Source: Nitrospira sp. CR1.1 (GTDB lineage Bacteria > Nitrospirota > Nitrospiria > Nitrospirales > Nitrospiraceae). Taken from it: DNA of 32,645 nt. The notes under the pieces are model-generated. The model had not been told where the DNA came from and did not search any database. It worked only from the letters and a program-made list of their open reading frames with translations. The DNA lies in NCBI GenBank assembly GCA_014055465.1, contig WIAF01000018.1:1-32645 (forward strand), written 5' to 3'. This document shows, piece after piece, positions 1-7,789 of the stretch. The stretch's first letter is position 1, and each line of letters opens with the position of its first letter. The translations under genes were made by a program, and so were the position numbers.

Positions 1-201
1 AAAAGTCGCCCCGTGATTCCGTCTCGTTCGTTTCATTGCCTCGCTCCTCTCGTCTGCCACCTCTCGGTGGTGTGGGTGAAGCCAGGCTTCCACTTAACAC
101 ACTGTCCGAATTTCCGGCGCCCCCTCTGTGTACGGTTCTTCATTTTTCGCTCTTAGTATCATCAATCCACCAATCGACGAGGCACAGTCACAGTACTCCC
201 A

Positions 202-765
202 ATGAAACAGAAATCGACTTTCGCCCTCTTTGGGCTGTACTTGATAGGAATAGTGAACGAACTTTGGGGAGGTCTACGCTTCGAATCACCCGCATGGAAT
301 TACTGGTTCGCTCTATGCCTTAACCAAATCCCGCTTATTCTACTCTGTGTAGCGCTAACGGTGGGCAGAAGATGGAAAATCGTGGCAAGCCTTGCACTCC
401 TCCCGCTAGTATTGACGTCCCTTGTGATCAGTCTATTTACAGCACTCAGCCTGCAGGACATTTCGTTAGACGGGGTCGACCCAGGATTTGAAAGAATTGA
501 AACGATTGAGTGGGCTGGAACTAGGATTCAGGTCTATCGTACCAACGCCGGGGCAACAACACCATTCGGCATCGCCGTCCGTCATGAAATGACTGTACTG
601 CCGGGCATACTGCTCGTCAAAACTCTATACAGCAATGGGCGGGCGGAAGACCCGACCGTTCACCTAGCTGGCAAAGATCGCCTCCAGATTGATATACCCA
701 AGCAGGGGCCAGACCGGACTCCAGAAAAATGCCAGGTCCCTTTGAAGCGCCATATCTTCTTTTGA
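202..765 (+). CDS. Hypothetical membrane protein, AT-richer than its surroundings
   Basis: I do not recognise this 187-residue protein. The N-terminal half holds about three hydrophobic stretches (roughly residues 7-23, 30-52 and 58-82). The remaining ~105 residues look like a soluble beta-rich domain, hydrophilic and without Cys pairs or known motifs. The ATG at 202 has no obvious Shine-Dalgarno sequence. Its base composition is visibly less GC-rich than the genes that follow, and third positions are mixed rather than G/C. It stands alone, convergent with ntrX. A recent acquisition is possible but is inference. The reading frame is open and the hydrophobic pattern is sensible, so I take it as real but not certain. 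Confidence 0.6.
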   Translation: MKQKSTFALFGLYLIGIVNELWGGLRFESPAWNYWFALCLNQIPLILLCVALTVGRRWKIVASLALLPLVLTSLVISLFTALSLQDISLDGVDPGFERIETIEWAGTRIQVYRTNAGATTPFGIAVRHEMTVLPGILLVKTLYSNGRAEDPTVHLAGKDRLQIDIPKQGPDRTPEKCQVPLKRHIFF

Positions 766-936
766 GTACTCACTGAGCCCAAACCGACACCCCAGCCAAC
801 CGTATCCACCCAGGCTGCTCAAACAGCTCATCCAACTAGGCCGCAGGCAAGAAAGAACCGGAGGCGTACCCTCTGGGGTACGTTGAGGATCGATTCGAGC
901 CGAGAACGACGTTGGGGAGCTGTTTCAGCAGCCCGT

Positions 937-2337
937 CTACATTTCCGGGCGCATCTCGACATCGAGCAACTTAATCTTCCGATGCAAATGACTGCGCTCG
1001 ATCTTCAAGTCTTCCGCCGTGCGGGAAATGTTCCAATGATGCTCGCGGAGCTTACGGGCAATGAATTCCTTCTCGAAGGCGTTCCGCGCATCACGAAGCG
1101 ATTCGTACGGCCGAGTCAGCAACGTATTGACCGGTTGCGCACCGGCGGCCGACTGTGCGGCGAGCGCTTGAGGACGCACCTGCAAGGCAACAGACGCATG
1201 CGCCGCTTCGATCACGGGCCCCGGCACCATGATCATCAGCCGCTCGATCAGGTTCCGGAGTTCACGAATATTCCCCGGCCATTCATACTGCATGAACACG
1301 TCCATAGCCTCCGGTGAGACCTGCTTGATCTTCAACCCCTGTTCTTCGGCATGCACACGCAGGAAATGCTTCACCAGCAAAGGAATATCCTCGCGGCGGT
1401 GGCGCAAGGGAGGCACCACGATCGGCACCACATTCAGCCGGTAGAACAAGTCCTCACGGAACGTTCCCTTCTCGATTTCCTGTAACAAATCCTTATTCGA
1501 CGCGGCCAGCACCCGCACATCGACCTTGATCAGCTTGGTCCCGCCGACCCGCGTGAACTGCTGCTCCTGGAGGGCACGCAACACCTTGGCCTGGGTGCTC
1601 AAGCTCATGTCCGCAATTTCGTCCAAAAACAACGTGCCGCCGTCGGCTTGCTCGAACTGGCCGCGCTTCATGGTGGTCGCTCCGCTGAAGGCGCCCCGCT
1701 CGTGACCGAACAACTCGCTTTCGATCAAGGTTTCAGGAATGGCCGCGCAGTTCACCGCCACGAAGGGGTGGTTCGCCCTGTGGCTGTGCTGATGGATGGC
1801 CCTCGCGACCAATTCCTTGCCGGTCCCGTTTTCGCCTCCGATCAGCACCCGACTGTTGGTGGGACCGGCCGTTTCGATCAGTTGCTTCAGCTGCTGCATG
1901 ACCGGCGCCTGACCGATCAGTTCGAACCTCCGCTCGACCTTCGTGCGGAGGCTGCGATTCTCCTGTTCAAGCCGATGTTGATCCAGGGCGTGTTTCACCC
2001 TGAGGGTCACATTTTCGAGGGACAACGGTTTTTCGATATAGTCGTAGGCTCCCAGCTTAATCGCCTTCACCGCCGTTTCGATCGATCCATGCCCGGACAT
2101 CATCATCACTTGCGTGCTCGGCACCAGTTCGCGCAGGCGCTTGAGTGTTTCCAACCCGTCCATCTCAGGCATCCAGATATCCAGCATCATCAGTTCAGGC
2201 GGGCTGATTGCGCAATGTCTGAGGGCCTCCATGCCGCTTTTGGCCACACTCACGTCATACCCTTCATCCTCGAGAATACTGCTCAAGGAATTCAGAATGG
2301 AGACTTCGTCATCGACAATGAGAATCGAAGCAGACAT
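937..2337 (-). CDS. ntrX: NtrX-type sigma54-dependent response regulator
   Basis: This 466-residue transcription activator receives phosphate from the upstream kinase and drives sigma54 promoters. Residues 1-120 form a receiver domain with acidic pocket D9/D10, phospho-acceptor D53 and K103. Residues 136-370 are an AAA+ domain with Walker A GGENGTGKE (167-175), Walker B around GGTLFLDEI (233-241) and the sigma54-contact loop GAFSGA (215-220), where the usual GAFTGA threonine is serine. A Fis-type helix-turn-helix lies near residues 425-456 (NISRTAEDLKIERSHLHRKI). The gene follows ntrY by 48 bases in the same direction. A G-rich Shine-Dalgarno stretch precedes the ATG. NtrX is known for nitrogen, redox and envelope control; the stimulus here cannot be read from sequence. 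Confidence 0.93.
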   Translation of the reverse strand: MSASILIVDDEVSILNSLSSILEDEGYDVSVAKSGMEALRHCAISPPELMMLDIWMPEMDGLETLKRLRELVPSTQVMMMSGHGSIETAVKAIKLGAYDYIEKPLSLENVTLRVKHALDQHRLEQENRSLRTKVERRFELIGQAPVMQQLKQLIETAGPTNSRVLIGGENGTGKELVARAIHQHSHRANHPFVAVNCAAIPETLIESELFGHERGAFSGATTMKRGQFEQADGGTLFLDEIADMSLSTQAKVLRALQEQQFTRVGGTKLIKVDVRVLAASNKDLLQEIEKGTFREDLFYRLNVVPIVVPPLRHRREDIPLLVKHFLRVHAEEQGLKIKQVSPEAMDVFMQYEWPGNIRELRNLIERLMIMVPGPVIEAAHASVALQVRPQALAAQSAAGAQPVNTLLTRPYESLRDARNAFEKEFIARKLREHHWNISRTAEDLKIERSHLHRKIKLLDVEMRPEM

Positions 2338-2385
2338 GCATCCCCCACATACGATCCGGCCACGCCCACACGATCGTCCGTTTCG

Positions 2386-4683
2386 TTACACCGGCAATTC
2401 GAAGGTGAACAAGGCCCCCCTCGGCTGATGATTGCCCGCATGAATCTGGCCGTCGTGATCGGTCACAATTCGCCTCACGATAGCCAAGCCCAGGCCGGTC
2501 CCGGTCTTCTTCCTGGAAAAATACGGCACAAAGAGTTTGTCCTGATCCTCGGGCGCGATGCCGGTGCCTTCATCCGCTACCGTGACCACCGCGCGGCGTT
2601 GCTTGGTATCGTACCGGGTCGTGATCCACAAACGGCCCTTCTGGTTCATGGCATGGATGCCGTTATCGCACAGATTCACCAGAACCCGCTTGATCTGTTC
2701 GCGATCGAAATTGAAGGGCGGCAGATCGGCGTCGAGCGACACCACGCAGACGACTTCCCGATGCGCACTCTCGTAGAGCACCACGACCTCCTTCACGACA
2801 TCGTCGAGGGAATTCATCGTCATATGCGGCGCCGGCATGCGCGCGAATTTCGAAAACTCGTCCAGCATCTGCTTGAGGCTGCCGACCTCATTGACGATGA
2901 CCTGGGTAGACTCGTCGCAGATACGGTCGAAATCCGGCGCCTTGTCCTGGAATTTTTTGCGGAGCCGTTGCGCGGAAAGCTGAATTGGCGTCAACGGGTT
3001 CTTGATCTCATGCGCGATCCGTTGGGCCACTTCCCGCCAGGCCGCCGCCTTCTGAGCCTTGATCAATTCCGACAGGTCCTCAAAAATGAGCACGAACCCG
3101 AGATCTTTGCTCGACTCATCCTTCATGCGCGAACAATGCACCCCGATGGTGAGGAACCGCCCCTGCAGATCCAACTGTCCTTCCAACGCGATGTTATCCC
3201 GCTGGTCGGCCAACATGCGGTCGTACACGGATTGAAACAGGTCGAGCTTATACTCTTTGAACACCTCGTTGGCGGGGCGGCCGCGAAACCGGTCGGCCCA
3301 TAACCCCAACATGCGTTCCGCAGACGGATTAAAGGTGGTGATGGTCCCCTGCCGGTCGATCGACAGCACCCCCGCGGCAATCGTATCGACTACCGTTTCG
3401 ATATAGGCGCGCCGCCGGTCCAGTTCGAGGTTGGACTGGCGTAGCGAGATGTTCGCTTCCTCCACCTTGCTTTTACTCCCCTGCAAATCGGCGGTCATGC
3501 GGTTGAACGATTCGACCAGGGTGCCGATCTCATCCGTCGCCTTCGCCTCGATACGGACCGACAAATCCCCCTGCGCAATGGCTTCGGTGGCCTCGGCCAA
3601 CCGTTGAATCGGCACGGTGATACCGCGAGCGACATAAAATCCGAACCAGGTGGCGCTGAACAAAATCATGACCGTGATCACGGCCACCAGCAGATAGGCG
3701 CCCGCCTTAATCGGGTTCTTCATCGCCTTCATCTGTTTGTATTCGGCGTATTGACGGCCGATGCTCTCCATTTTGCCGAGCAACGATTCCGGCACATAGG
3801 CGTCCACCACCACCACCCCGTCGATTTCTCCCCGCCGCACACTGGAGGCAATCGGCACACCGGCCCGCACGAGCCGGCCGGTCTGCGCTTCCTGCACCGA
3901 GGTCAACTCCTGCTTGCCGTTGATCACCTGCAGCACCAATTGGCCGATCGGCAGGTCGAGCACGGCCACCGGCACCTCAGGGTCCAATGCCTTCGTCAGC
4001 GTTTCCATTTTCGAGGAAAACACCTCGATGCCGGCCGTGGCGTATTCGGCCCGTTTCCTGGCGATGGCCGCGACCAGCAGATCCCGCTGCTCCGGCAGCA
4101 ACAATTCCTCGCGAAAGATCTCATGGCTGATGGCGCGCGCGCTGTTGATCGCCAAGGACACATGCCCGGCATGGTGCATGCGCGCCACCTCGTAAGAGTC
4201 CTTCATCACATGCTCGATCTGATCGTTGAACCAGACGTCGACCGCCTTGTTGACCAGCCCGCTGGCCACCAACGCGAGCAGCACGGTGGGAATCAGGGAG
4301 AATCCGATGAAGGCCGCAACTAACTTCGCCCGAAACCCGGATCCCACCAGACGATGCCGTCGCTCAAAGTAGGCTTTGATCAGGTTGCGGGACAGGAGCA
4401 GCGTGAGAACGACGAACCCGATCAGGTCAAGATTGACCAGCAGCAAGACAAAGGCATACCCGGTACTGGGGAAAAAGGAATCGGATTCCTCCCCGACCGG
4501 AACGGCCATTTGCGCATAGTAGAACGTCAGCGCCAGGCAGGGCAGTAAGAGGATCAGGACGATCCAGACGGGCCGGACATGGCGCTTGCGCCGCTCGCTC
4601 TCGATCGAGGCTGGCGACGACGGCTCTTTTTCGCGCACCACACCCGGAGGGATGAGCTTGGTCATGTCCGTCGATTCAGGCAT
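2386..4683 (-). CDS. ntrY: NtrY-type membrane sensor histidine kinase
   Basis: The 765-residue protein is the expected NtrX partner. Three hydrophobic segments lie near residues 38-60, 75-98 and 119-146. An extracytoplasmic sensor region follows, then another membrane helix (about 326-352), HAMP (352-405), a PAS domain (about 425-540), and the kinase core. The phospho-accepting H558 sits in RIAHEIKNPLTPIQ. ATP-binding boxes are N674 in NLCDNGIHAM, DEGTGIAP (704-711) and GTGLGLAIV (728-736). The ATG at 4683 has GGAG six to seven bases upstream. It shares an operon with the DUF1844 gene before it and ntrX after it. The family is secure; the sensed signal is unknown. Confidence 0.93.
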   Translation of the reverse strand: MPESTDMTKLIPPGVVREKEPSSPASIESERRKRHVRPVWIVLILLLPCLALTFYYAQMAVPVGEESDSFFPSTGYAFVLLLVNLDLIGFVVLTLLLSRNLIKAYFERRHRLVGSGFRAKLVAAFIGFSLIPTVLLALVASGLVNKAVDVWFNDQIEHVMKDSYEVARMHHAGHVSLAINSARAISHEIFREELLLPEQRDLLVAAIARKRAEYATAGIEVFSSKMETLTKALDPEVPVAVLDLPIGQLVLQVINGKQELTSVQEAQTGRLVRAGVPIASSVRRGEIDGVVVVDAYVPESLLGKMESIGRQYAEYKQMKAMKNPIKAGAYLLVAVITVMILFSATWFGFYVARGITVPIQRLAEATEAIAQGDLSVRIEAKATDEIGTLVESFNRMTADLQGSKSKVEEANISLRQSNLELDRRRAYIETVVDTIAAGVLSIDRQGTITTFNPSAERMLGLWADRFRGRPANEVFKEYKLDLFQSVYDRMLADQRDNIALEGQLDLQGRFLTIGVHCSRMKDESSKDLGFVLIFEDLSELIKAQKAAAWREVAQRIAHEIKNPLTPIQLSAQRLRKKFQDKAPDFDRICDESTQVIVNEVGSLKQMLDEFSKFARMPAPHMTMNSLDDVVKEVVVLYESAHREVVCVVSLDADLPPFNFDREQIKRVLVNLCDNGIHAMNQKGRLWITTRYDTKQRRAVVTVADEGTGIAPEDQDKLFVPYFSRKKTGTGLGLAIVRRIVTDHDGQIHAGNHQPRGALFTFELPV

Positions 4684-4867
4684 CGGCGCTACTCCGACTC
4701 CATCCCGGCTCGTTCAAGTCTGTCACACTATAACGAATTCCCTGGGAAAGTCTCAAAAGCCGTACCGGTGCCCTCTCGTTGGCCCAGGAGAATAGCGGCG
4801 GATAAACCAGGCTCAACAAGGAAAGGATAGACCATGCGGGACAGGAGAACGCGCAGAAGAGGATCAC
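4676..4867 (-). CDS. Doubtful small ORF with a hydrophobic N-terminus between the DUF1844 gene and ntrY
   Basis: A 63-codon frame opens with GTG at 4867, three bases after the stop of the DUF1844 gene, and overlaps the ntrY start by eight bases. The first ~28 residues are hydrophobic and signal-peptide-like; the rest is polar and resembles no family I know. Tight spacing on both sides would suit translational coupling. Against it: no clear Shine-Dalgarno sequence, a GTG start, and no recognisable domain. It could be a real small membrane protein, a decayed remnant of a longer exported protein, or chance. I list it as doubtful. Confidence 0.25.
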   Translation of the reverse strand: MILFCAFSCPAWSILSLLSLVYPPLFSWANERAPVRLLRLSQGIRYSVTDLNEPGWSRSSADA

Positions 4868-4870
4868 CGG

Positions 4871-5290
4871 TTAAGGAGTATGAATCGAGGATTTCCCCGA
4901 GGTCAGGCTGACGAACTTCATCCTCAAGGCGTACAGCATGTCCTTCATCACGACCTGCTCGTCAGGCGTGAGGTTGCCCCGGGTTTTTTCTTCCAACATG
5001 GACAGCAGATCGATGATCTCCTTCGCTTGCGGAAGATTCAGCGGCATGGCCGGTTGTTGGGGATCCAATTGCTCGCCCATGAGCATCAAGGCCGAGCTCC
5101 CCATGGAAATCACGAAGGAGGAGAAATTGACCGGCAGATGTCCGGCATGCCCATGCGCATCAGCCTGATGAGAATCGGCTGGCGCCGGTTCGGGAGCAGG
5201 AGGCGTGGGAGCTGATGCTGCGGCAGGCGCCTCTTCACTCCGTCCTCGACGATCGCGGATGACGAATCCCTGATCCTTCTCATCCCCCAT
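4871..5290 (-). CDS. DUF1844 domain protein
   Basis: The 139-residue protein has an acidic, Pro/Ala- and His-rich N-terminal half (to about residue 58) and then a DUF1844 domain. The domain is recognisable from LPVNFSSFVISMGSSALMLMG, the NLPQAKEIIDLLSMLEEKT stretch, GNLTPDE and the LYALRMKFV ending. The family is widespread beside unrelated genes and has no established function. ATG at 5290 is preferred over ATG at 5296, because GGAGG lies eight bases before the former and only two before the latter. It is the first gene of the ntrYX cluster and is divergent from mazG. Whether it takes part in NtrYX signalling is unknown. Confidence 0.85.
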   Translation of the reverse strand: MGDEKDQGFVIRDRRGRSEEAPAAASAPTPPAPEPAPADSHQADAHGHAGHLPVNFSSFVISMGSSALMLMGEQLDPQQPAMPLNLPQAKEIIDLLSMLEEKTRGNLTPDEQVVMKDMLYALRMKFVSLTSGKSSIHTP

Positions 5291-5375
5291 GCGCATGTCC
5301 TCCGATCAACCGCCCGTAAAATGCAGGGGTGTACCCTACCATAGGCCTCGGAGGCGCGCAAGGCAGCTGGCCCCG

Positions 5376-5404
5376 TTGAAGGCGAAGAAAAACTCAGTTA
5401 GAGT
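5376..5404 (+). promoter_or_regulatory. Candidate sigma70 promoter of mazG
   Basis: TTGAAG at 5376-5381 and TAGAGT at 5399-5404 are separated by 17 bases, each matching four of six consensus positions. Transcription would begin near 5411, giving a leader of about 15 bases before the ATG at 5426. The match is moderate and the assignment is inference. Confidence 0.4.
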
Positions 5405-5425
5405 GGCGCCACGAGGGGGGTGCGC

Positions 5426-6319
5426 ATGTCCGAACGTTTTGATCAAGTCGTAGCCATCATGGCCCAACTACGGGCGCCCGGCGGCTGCCCGTGGGATCGC
5501 AAGCAAACCCATGAATCGCTGAAACCCTACCTGATTGAAGAAACGTACGAAGCACTCGATACCATCGACCGGCAGGATTTTCCCAAACTCAAGGAAGAAC
5601 TCGGCGATGTGCTGCTCCAGGTGTTATTCCATAGTCAGATCGGAGCGGAAGCCGGCACCTTCACTATGGATGAGGTGCTCGAACAGCTACGCGACAAACT
5701 CGTGCGCCGCCACCCGCATGTCTTCGGGGATGCTGCGTCGGGCGTGCCGAATCTCAATTCCGACCAGGTTGTTCATCGATGGGAAGACATCAAACGGGCC
5801 GAACGCAAGAACGCCGGAAAACCTGATTCAGTCTTACAGGATATCCCGCAAGCCCTGCCGGCATTGCTTCGCGCCTATCAAACACAGGTTCGCGCCGCGC
5901 GAGTCGGGTTCGACTGGCCGGACAGTCCGCAGGGCCTCGCTGATGTCCTCGGTAAAGTCGAGGAGGAAATCGGGGAGCTTCGCAAAGCCGTGAGCGACGC
6001 GGCAACGTCCTCGCAGCCGCTACCGGAACCCACTGCGGAGATAGCGGCGGAATTGGGCGACCTGCTCTTTTCATTGGTCAACCTGGCGCGCCACATCAAG
6101 GTGAATCCGGAAGAATCCCTGCGGCAGGCCACAAACCGGTTCACCGCTCGATTCCAACACATCGAACACGAAGCATCCCGTAGCGGACGAAGCGTCCACG
6201 ACCTCACCACGGCCGAAATGGATCACTACTGGAACGCCGCAAAACGATTGGAATCCGCCGATCGTCCTGCGGCGAATGCTCCGCCCGGTTCCCGTGGAGA
6301 GGCGCCACGGACTCTGTGA
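5426..6319 (+). CDS. mazG: Nucleoside triphosphate pyrophosphohydrolase MazG
   Basis: MazG hydrolyses NTPs and dNTPs to monophosphates and pyrophosphate, cleaning nucleotide pools and tempering stringent responses. The 297-residue protein has the two-domain arrangement. The N-terminal domain starts with LRAPGGCPWDRKQTHESL and carries the metal-binding EETYEALD and ELGDVLLQ helices. The C-terminal domain carries EEEIGELRKAV and AELGDLLFSLVNLARH. The ATG at 5426 is chosen over the in-frame GTG at 5420, because the purine-rich GAGGGGGG at 5413-5420 then lies at normal distance. A Pro/Arg-rich tail of about 25 residues follows the catalytic region. The stop codon overlaps the next start (TGATG). 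No mazEF toxin-antitoxin pair is nearby, so the role is presumably housekeeping. Confidence 0.93.
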   Translation: MSERFDQVVAIMAQLRAPGGCPWDRKQTHESLKPYLIEETYEALDTIDRQDFPKLKEELGDVLLQVLFHSQIGAEAGTFTMDEVLEQLRDKLVRRHPHVFGDAASGVPNLNSDQVVHRWEDIKRAERKNAGKPDSVLQDIPQALPALLRAYQTQVRAARVGFDWPDSPQGLADVLGKVEEEIGELRKAVSDAATSSQPLPEPTAEIAAELGDLLFSLVNLARHIKVNPEESLRQATNRFTARFQHIEHEASRSGRSVHDLTTAEMDHYWNAAKRLESADRPAANAPPGSRGEAPRTL

Positions 6320-6933
6320 TGAGCAGCGAACAGCATCCATACGAAGAGGGCAAGCGAGCCGGACTCCATCCGTTGCTCGTGCTATTCGGTGTCATTCTGA
6401 TCATGTGGCTGTTGATCAATCTTGCCGTTCCCAGCGGGAAACAAAAACAGGCTGCCGGGCCGGAAATTTCTCAGGTCGGCACCGAAGATTCCGACGCCGC
6501 GCCGATCATGTACAAAACGCAGACCACCTTGACGGAATTTAATGCCATCAGCATTGTCGTTCCAGCCCAGGTGACGACCAGCCAGGTCGTCGGCCTCTTG
6601 AAACAATTCAAGCAAGCCAGACTCAATCAGACGCTTGCAGGAATGCTCCCGGCTACGAGTCCGGGCCACAAGCTGGGCGATCAGGCAGTCGCCGATCTGT
6701 ACATCTTTTCGGACCCGAAATATGCGACGCCGGAGGTCGTTGGCACATTGGCGCGCGGAGCCCATGCCCCCGGCAACCTGTATCCGCAGGCCATTCCATT
6801 TGAGGAGGCCATGGAACAGGTGCGTGGACACTACCGCATTGACTTGAACGACACGAGTAATCCCGACACCGGGTCCATCGGATTTGCCGATGACTCGGGG
6901 GTCCACAGCAAGCAATACCGCCGGATTTTTTGA
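6319..6933 (+). CDS. Membrane-anchored hypothetical protein coupled to mazG
   Basis: The 204-residue protein starts on an ATG that shares its first base with the last base of the mazG stop, so translation is probably coupled. A single hydrophobic helix lies near residues 17-37 after a short charged N-terminus, followed by a soluble domain predicted to be outside the cytoplasm. Around residues 75-180 there is a beta/alpha pattern including a DLYIFSDPKYATPE segment, but I recognise no family or catalytic motif. The protein has no Cys. Coupling suggests co-production with MazG, although a functional link is not implied by sequence. Confidence 0.8.
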   Translation: MSSEQHPYEEGKRAGLHPLLVLFGVILIMWLLINLAVPSGKQKQAAGPEISQVGTEDSDAAPIMYKTQTTLTEFNAISIVVPAQVTTSQVVGLLKQFKQARLNQTLAGMLPATSPGHKLGDQAVADLYIFSDPKYATPEVVGTLARGAHAPGNLYPQAIPFEEAMEQVRGHYRIDLNDTSNPDTGSIGFADDSGVHSKQYRRIF

Positions 6934-7344
6934 GCAATCTCTCGAAATCCCACGTCTGACGCGCCTTCGCTATCCCCAGGCCAAAATCGACAAGCAGTAA
7001 TCACCCTAGGGGTTTTCATCCTCTACCGCATCTAGGGGCCTGCCCGACGACGACCCCCAATGCCTAAAACTTGTGCAGGACGCTGAAGGACCGGTCTATG
7101 AAGGGCCTCGCGCCTTGAGATGGTCACTATGCACACCCTTATCCACAGATTCTGTGTGTGAGATAATGGGAATCAATCCCTCCCTCGAAGCTGCATGGGA
7201 AGTGACCCGTGGAATCAGTCAGCGCGTCGAGAAGGAGCGTTTCTCGATGCTCGATGAAAGGCAGGACGCTGAGGAACGGGGGGCAGAGACAGCGCAGTTC
7301 CAGCAGGGAGAGGCCATGAGCCTCCCCCTCGCGCCATCGATGAG
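6934..7344. other. 411-base intergenic region between convergent genes
   Basis: No convincing gene lies here; short frames in it lack ribosome sites and family resemblance. It holds the palindrome CCCTAGGGG (7004-7012) with a second CTAGGGG at 7032-7038, and an imperfect direct repeat beginning GCAGGACGCTGA at 7075 and 7261. I see no T-tract terminator, although it separates convergent transcription units. A decayed gene cannot be excluded. Confidence 0.5.
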
Positions 7345-7761
7345 TCAGACTGCCAAACCGATGGTTTGCTTGATTTCGCTTCGCAAGGAATCCTGCTGAG
7401 CTTGGATCCATGATTCCAGCTGCGGAAAGTGGTGTGCCAGTGGTCCCGTGAAGGGAGGCACCAAGACATCGGCGCGCTCTTTCAACCAGCCTTCCTCCTC
7501 GGCAATCCGAAGCTTTTGATCGCCGATCTTGCGCGACAACAACTTATTCAGCATCAACTGTTGCCCCGGGCTCCCGGTCACCGTACCCAACAGCTTCGCT
7601 TTCACATAGTCCAACTCTTCCGCGAGAGCGATCTTGACCCGAACGGCATGGGTCGCCGCCCAGGTCGCCCGTTGGATGGAATAGTCATACGAAAACACCG
7701 GTTCCCGAGGTTCGCGAAAAGGGCCGGTTACACTGGAGATTACCAACTGATCATTTAACAT
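7345..7761 (-). CDS. Orphan protein at the end of the heme gene cluster
   Basis: I do not recognise this 138-residue protein. It has no signal peptide or membrane helix and appears soluble. Residues 25-60 and 65-95 look helical and rich in Ala, Lys and Glu, and the C-terminus is again helical. The ATG at 7761 has AGAAGGG about ten bases upstream and lies only 28 bases beyond the hemY stop, so it is probably in the hemE-hemH-hemY operon. It is too short and dissimilar to be the coproheme decarboxylase ChdC/HemQ. Its codon use resembles its neighbours. The open frame and spacing support a real gene; the function is unknown. Confidence 0.65.
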   Translation of the reverse strand: MLNDQLVISSVTGPFREPREPVFSYDYSIQRATWAATHAVRVKIALAEELDYVKAKLLGTVTGSPGQQLMLNKLLSRKIGDQKLRIAEEEGWLKERADVLVPPFTGPLAHHFPQLESWIQAQQDSLRSEIKQTIGLAV

Positions 7762-7789
7762 CGTCCATACCCTTCTGTTTCATCGCCCG

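Noticed and set aside
1648..3303. Long plus-strand frame (551 codons) opposite ntrX and ntrY
   Set aside because: It is antisense to two well-recognised proteins and is His/Arg/Leu-rich with no domain, as expected of a shadow frame in GC-rich DNA.
7004..7038. CTAGGGG occurring twice as a possible operator
   Set aside because: Only two short copies, in a region without a downstream gene on either strand that they could control.
7073..7399. Plus-strand frame of 108 codons in the intergenic region after 6933
   Set aside because: It has no ribosome site, runs into the convergent gene ending at 7345, and its product resembles nothing.
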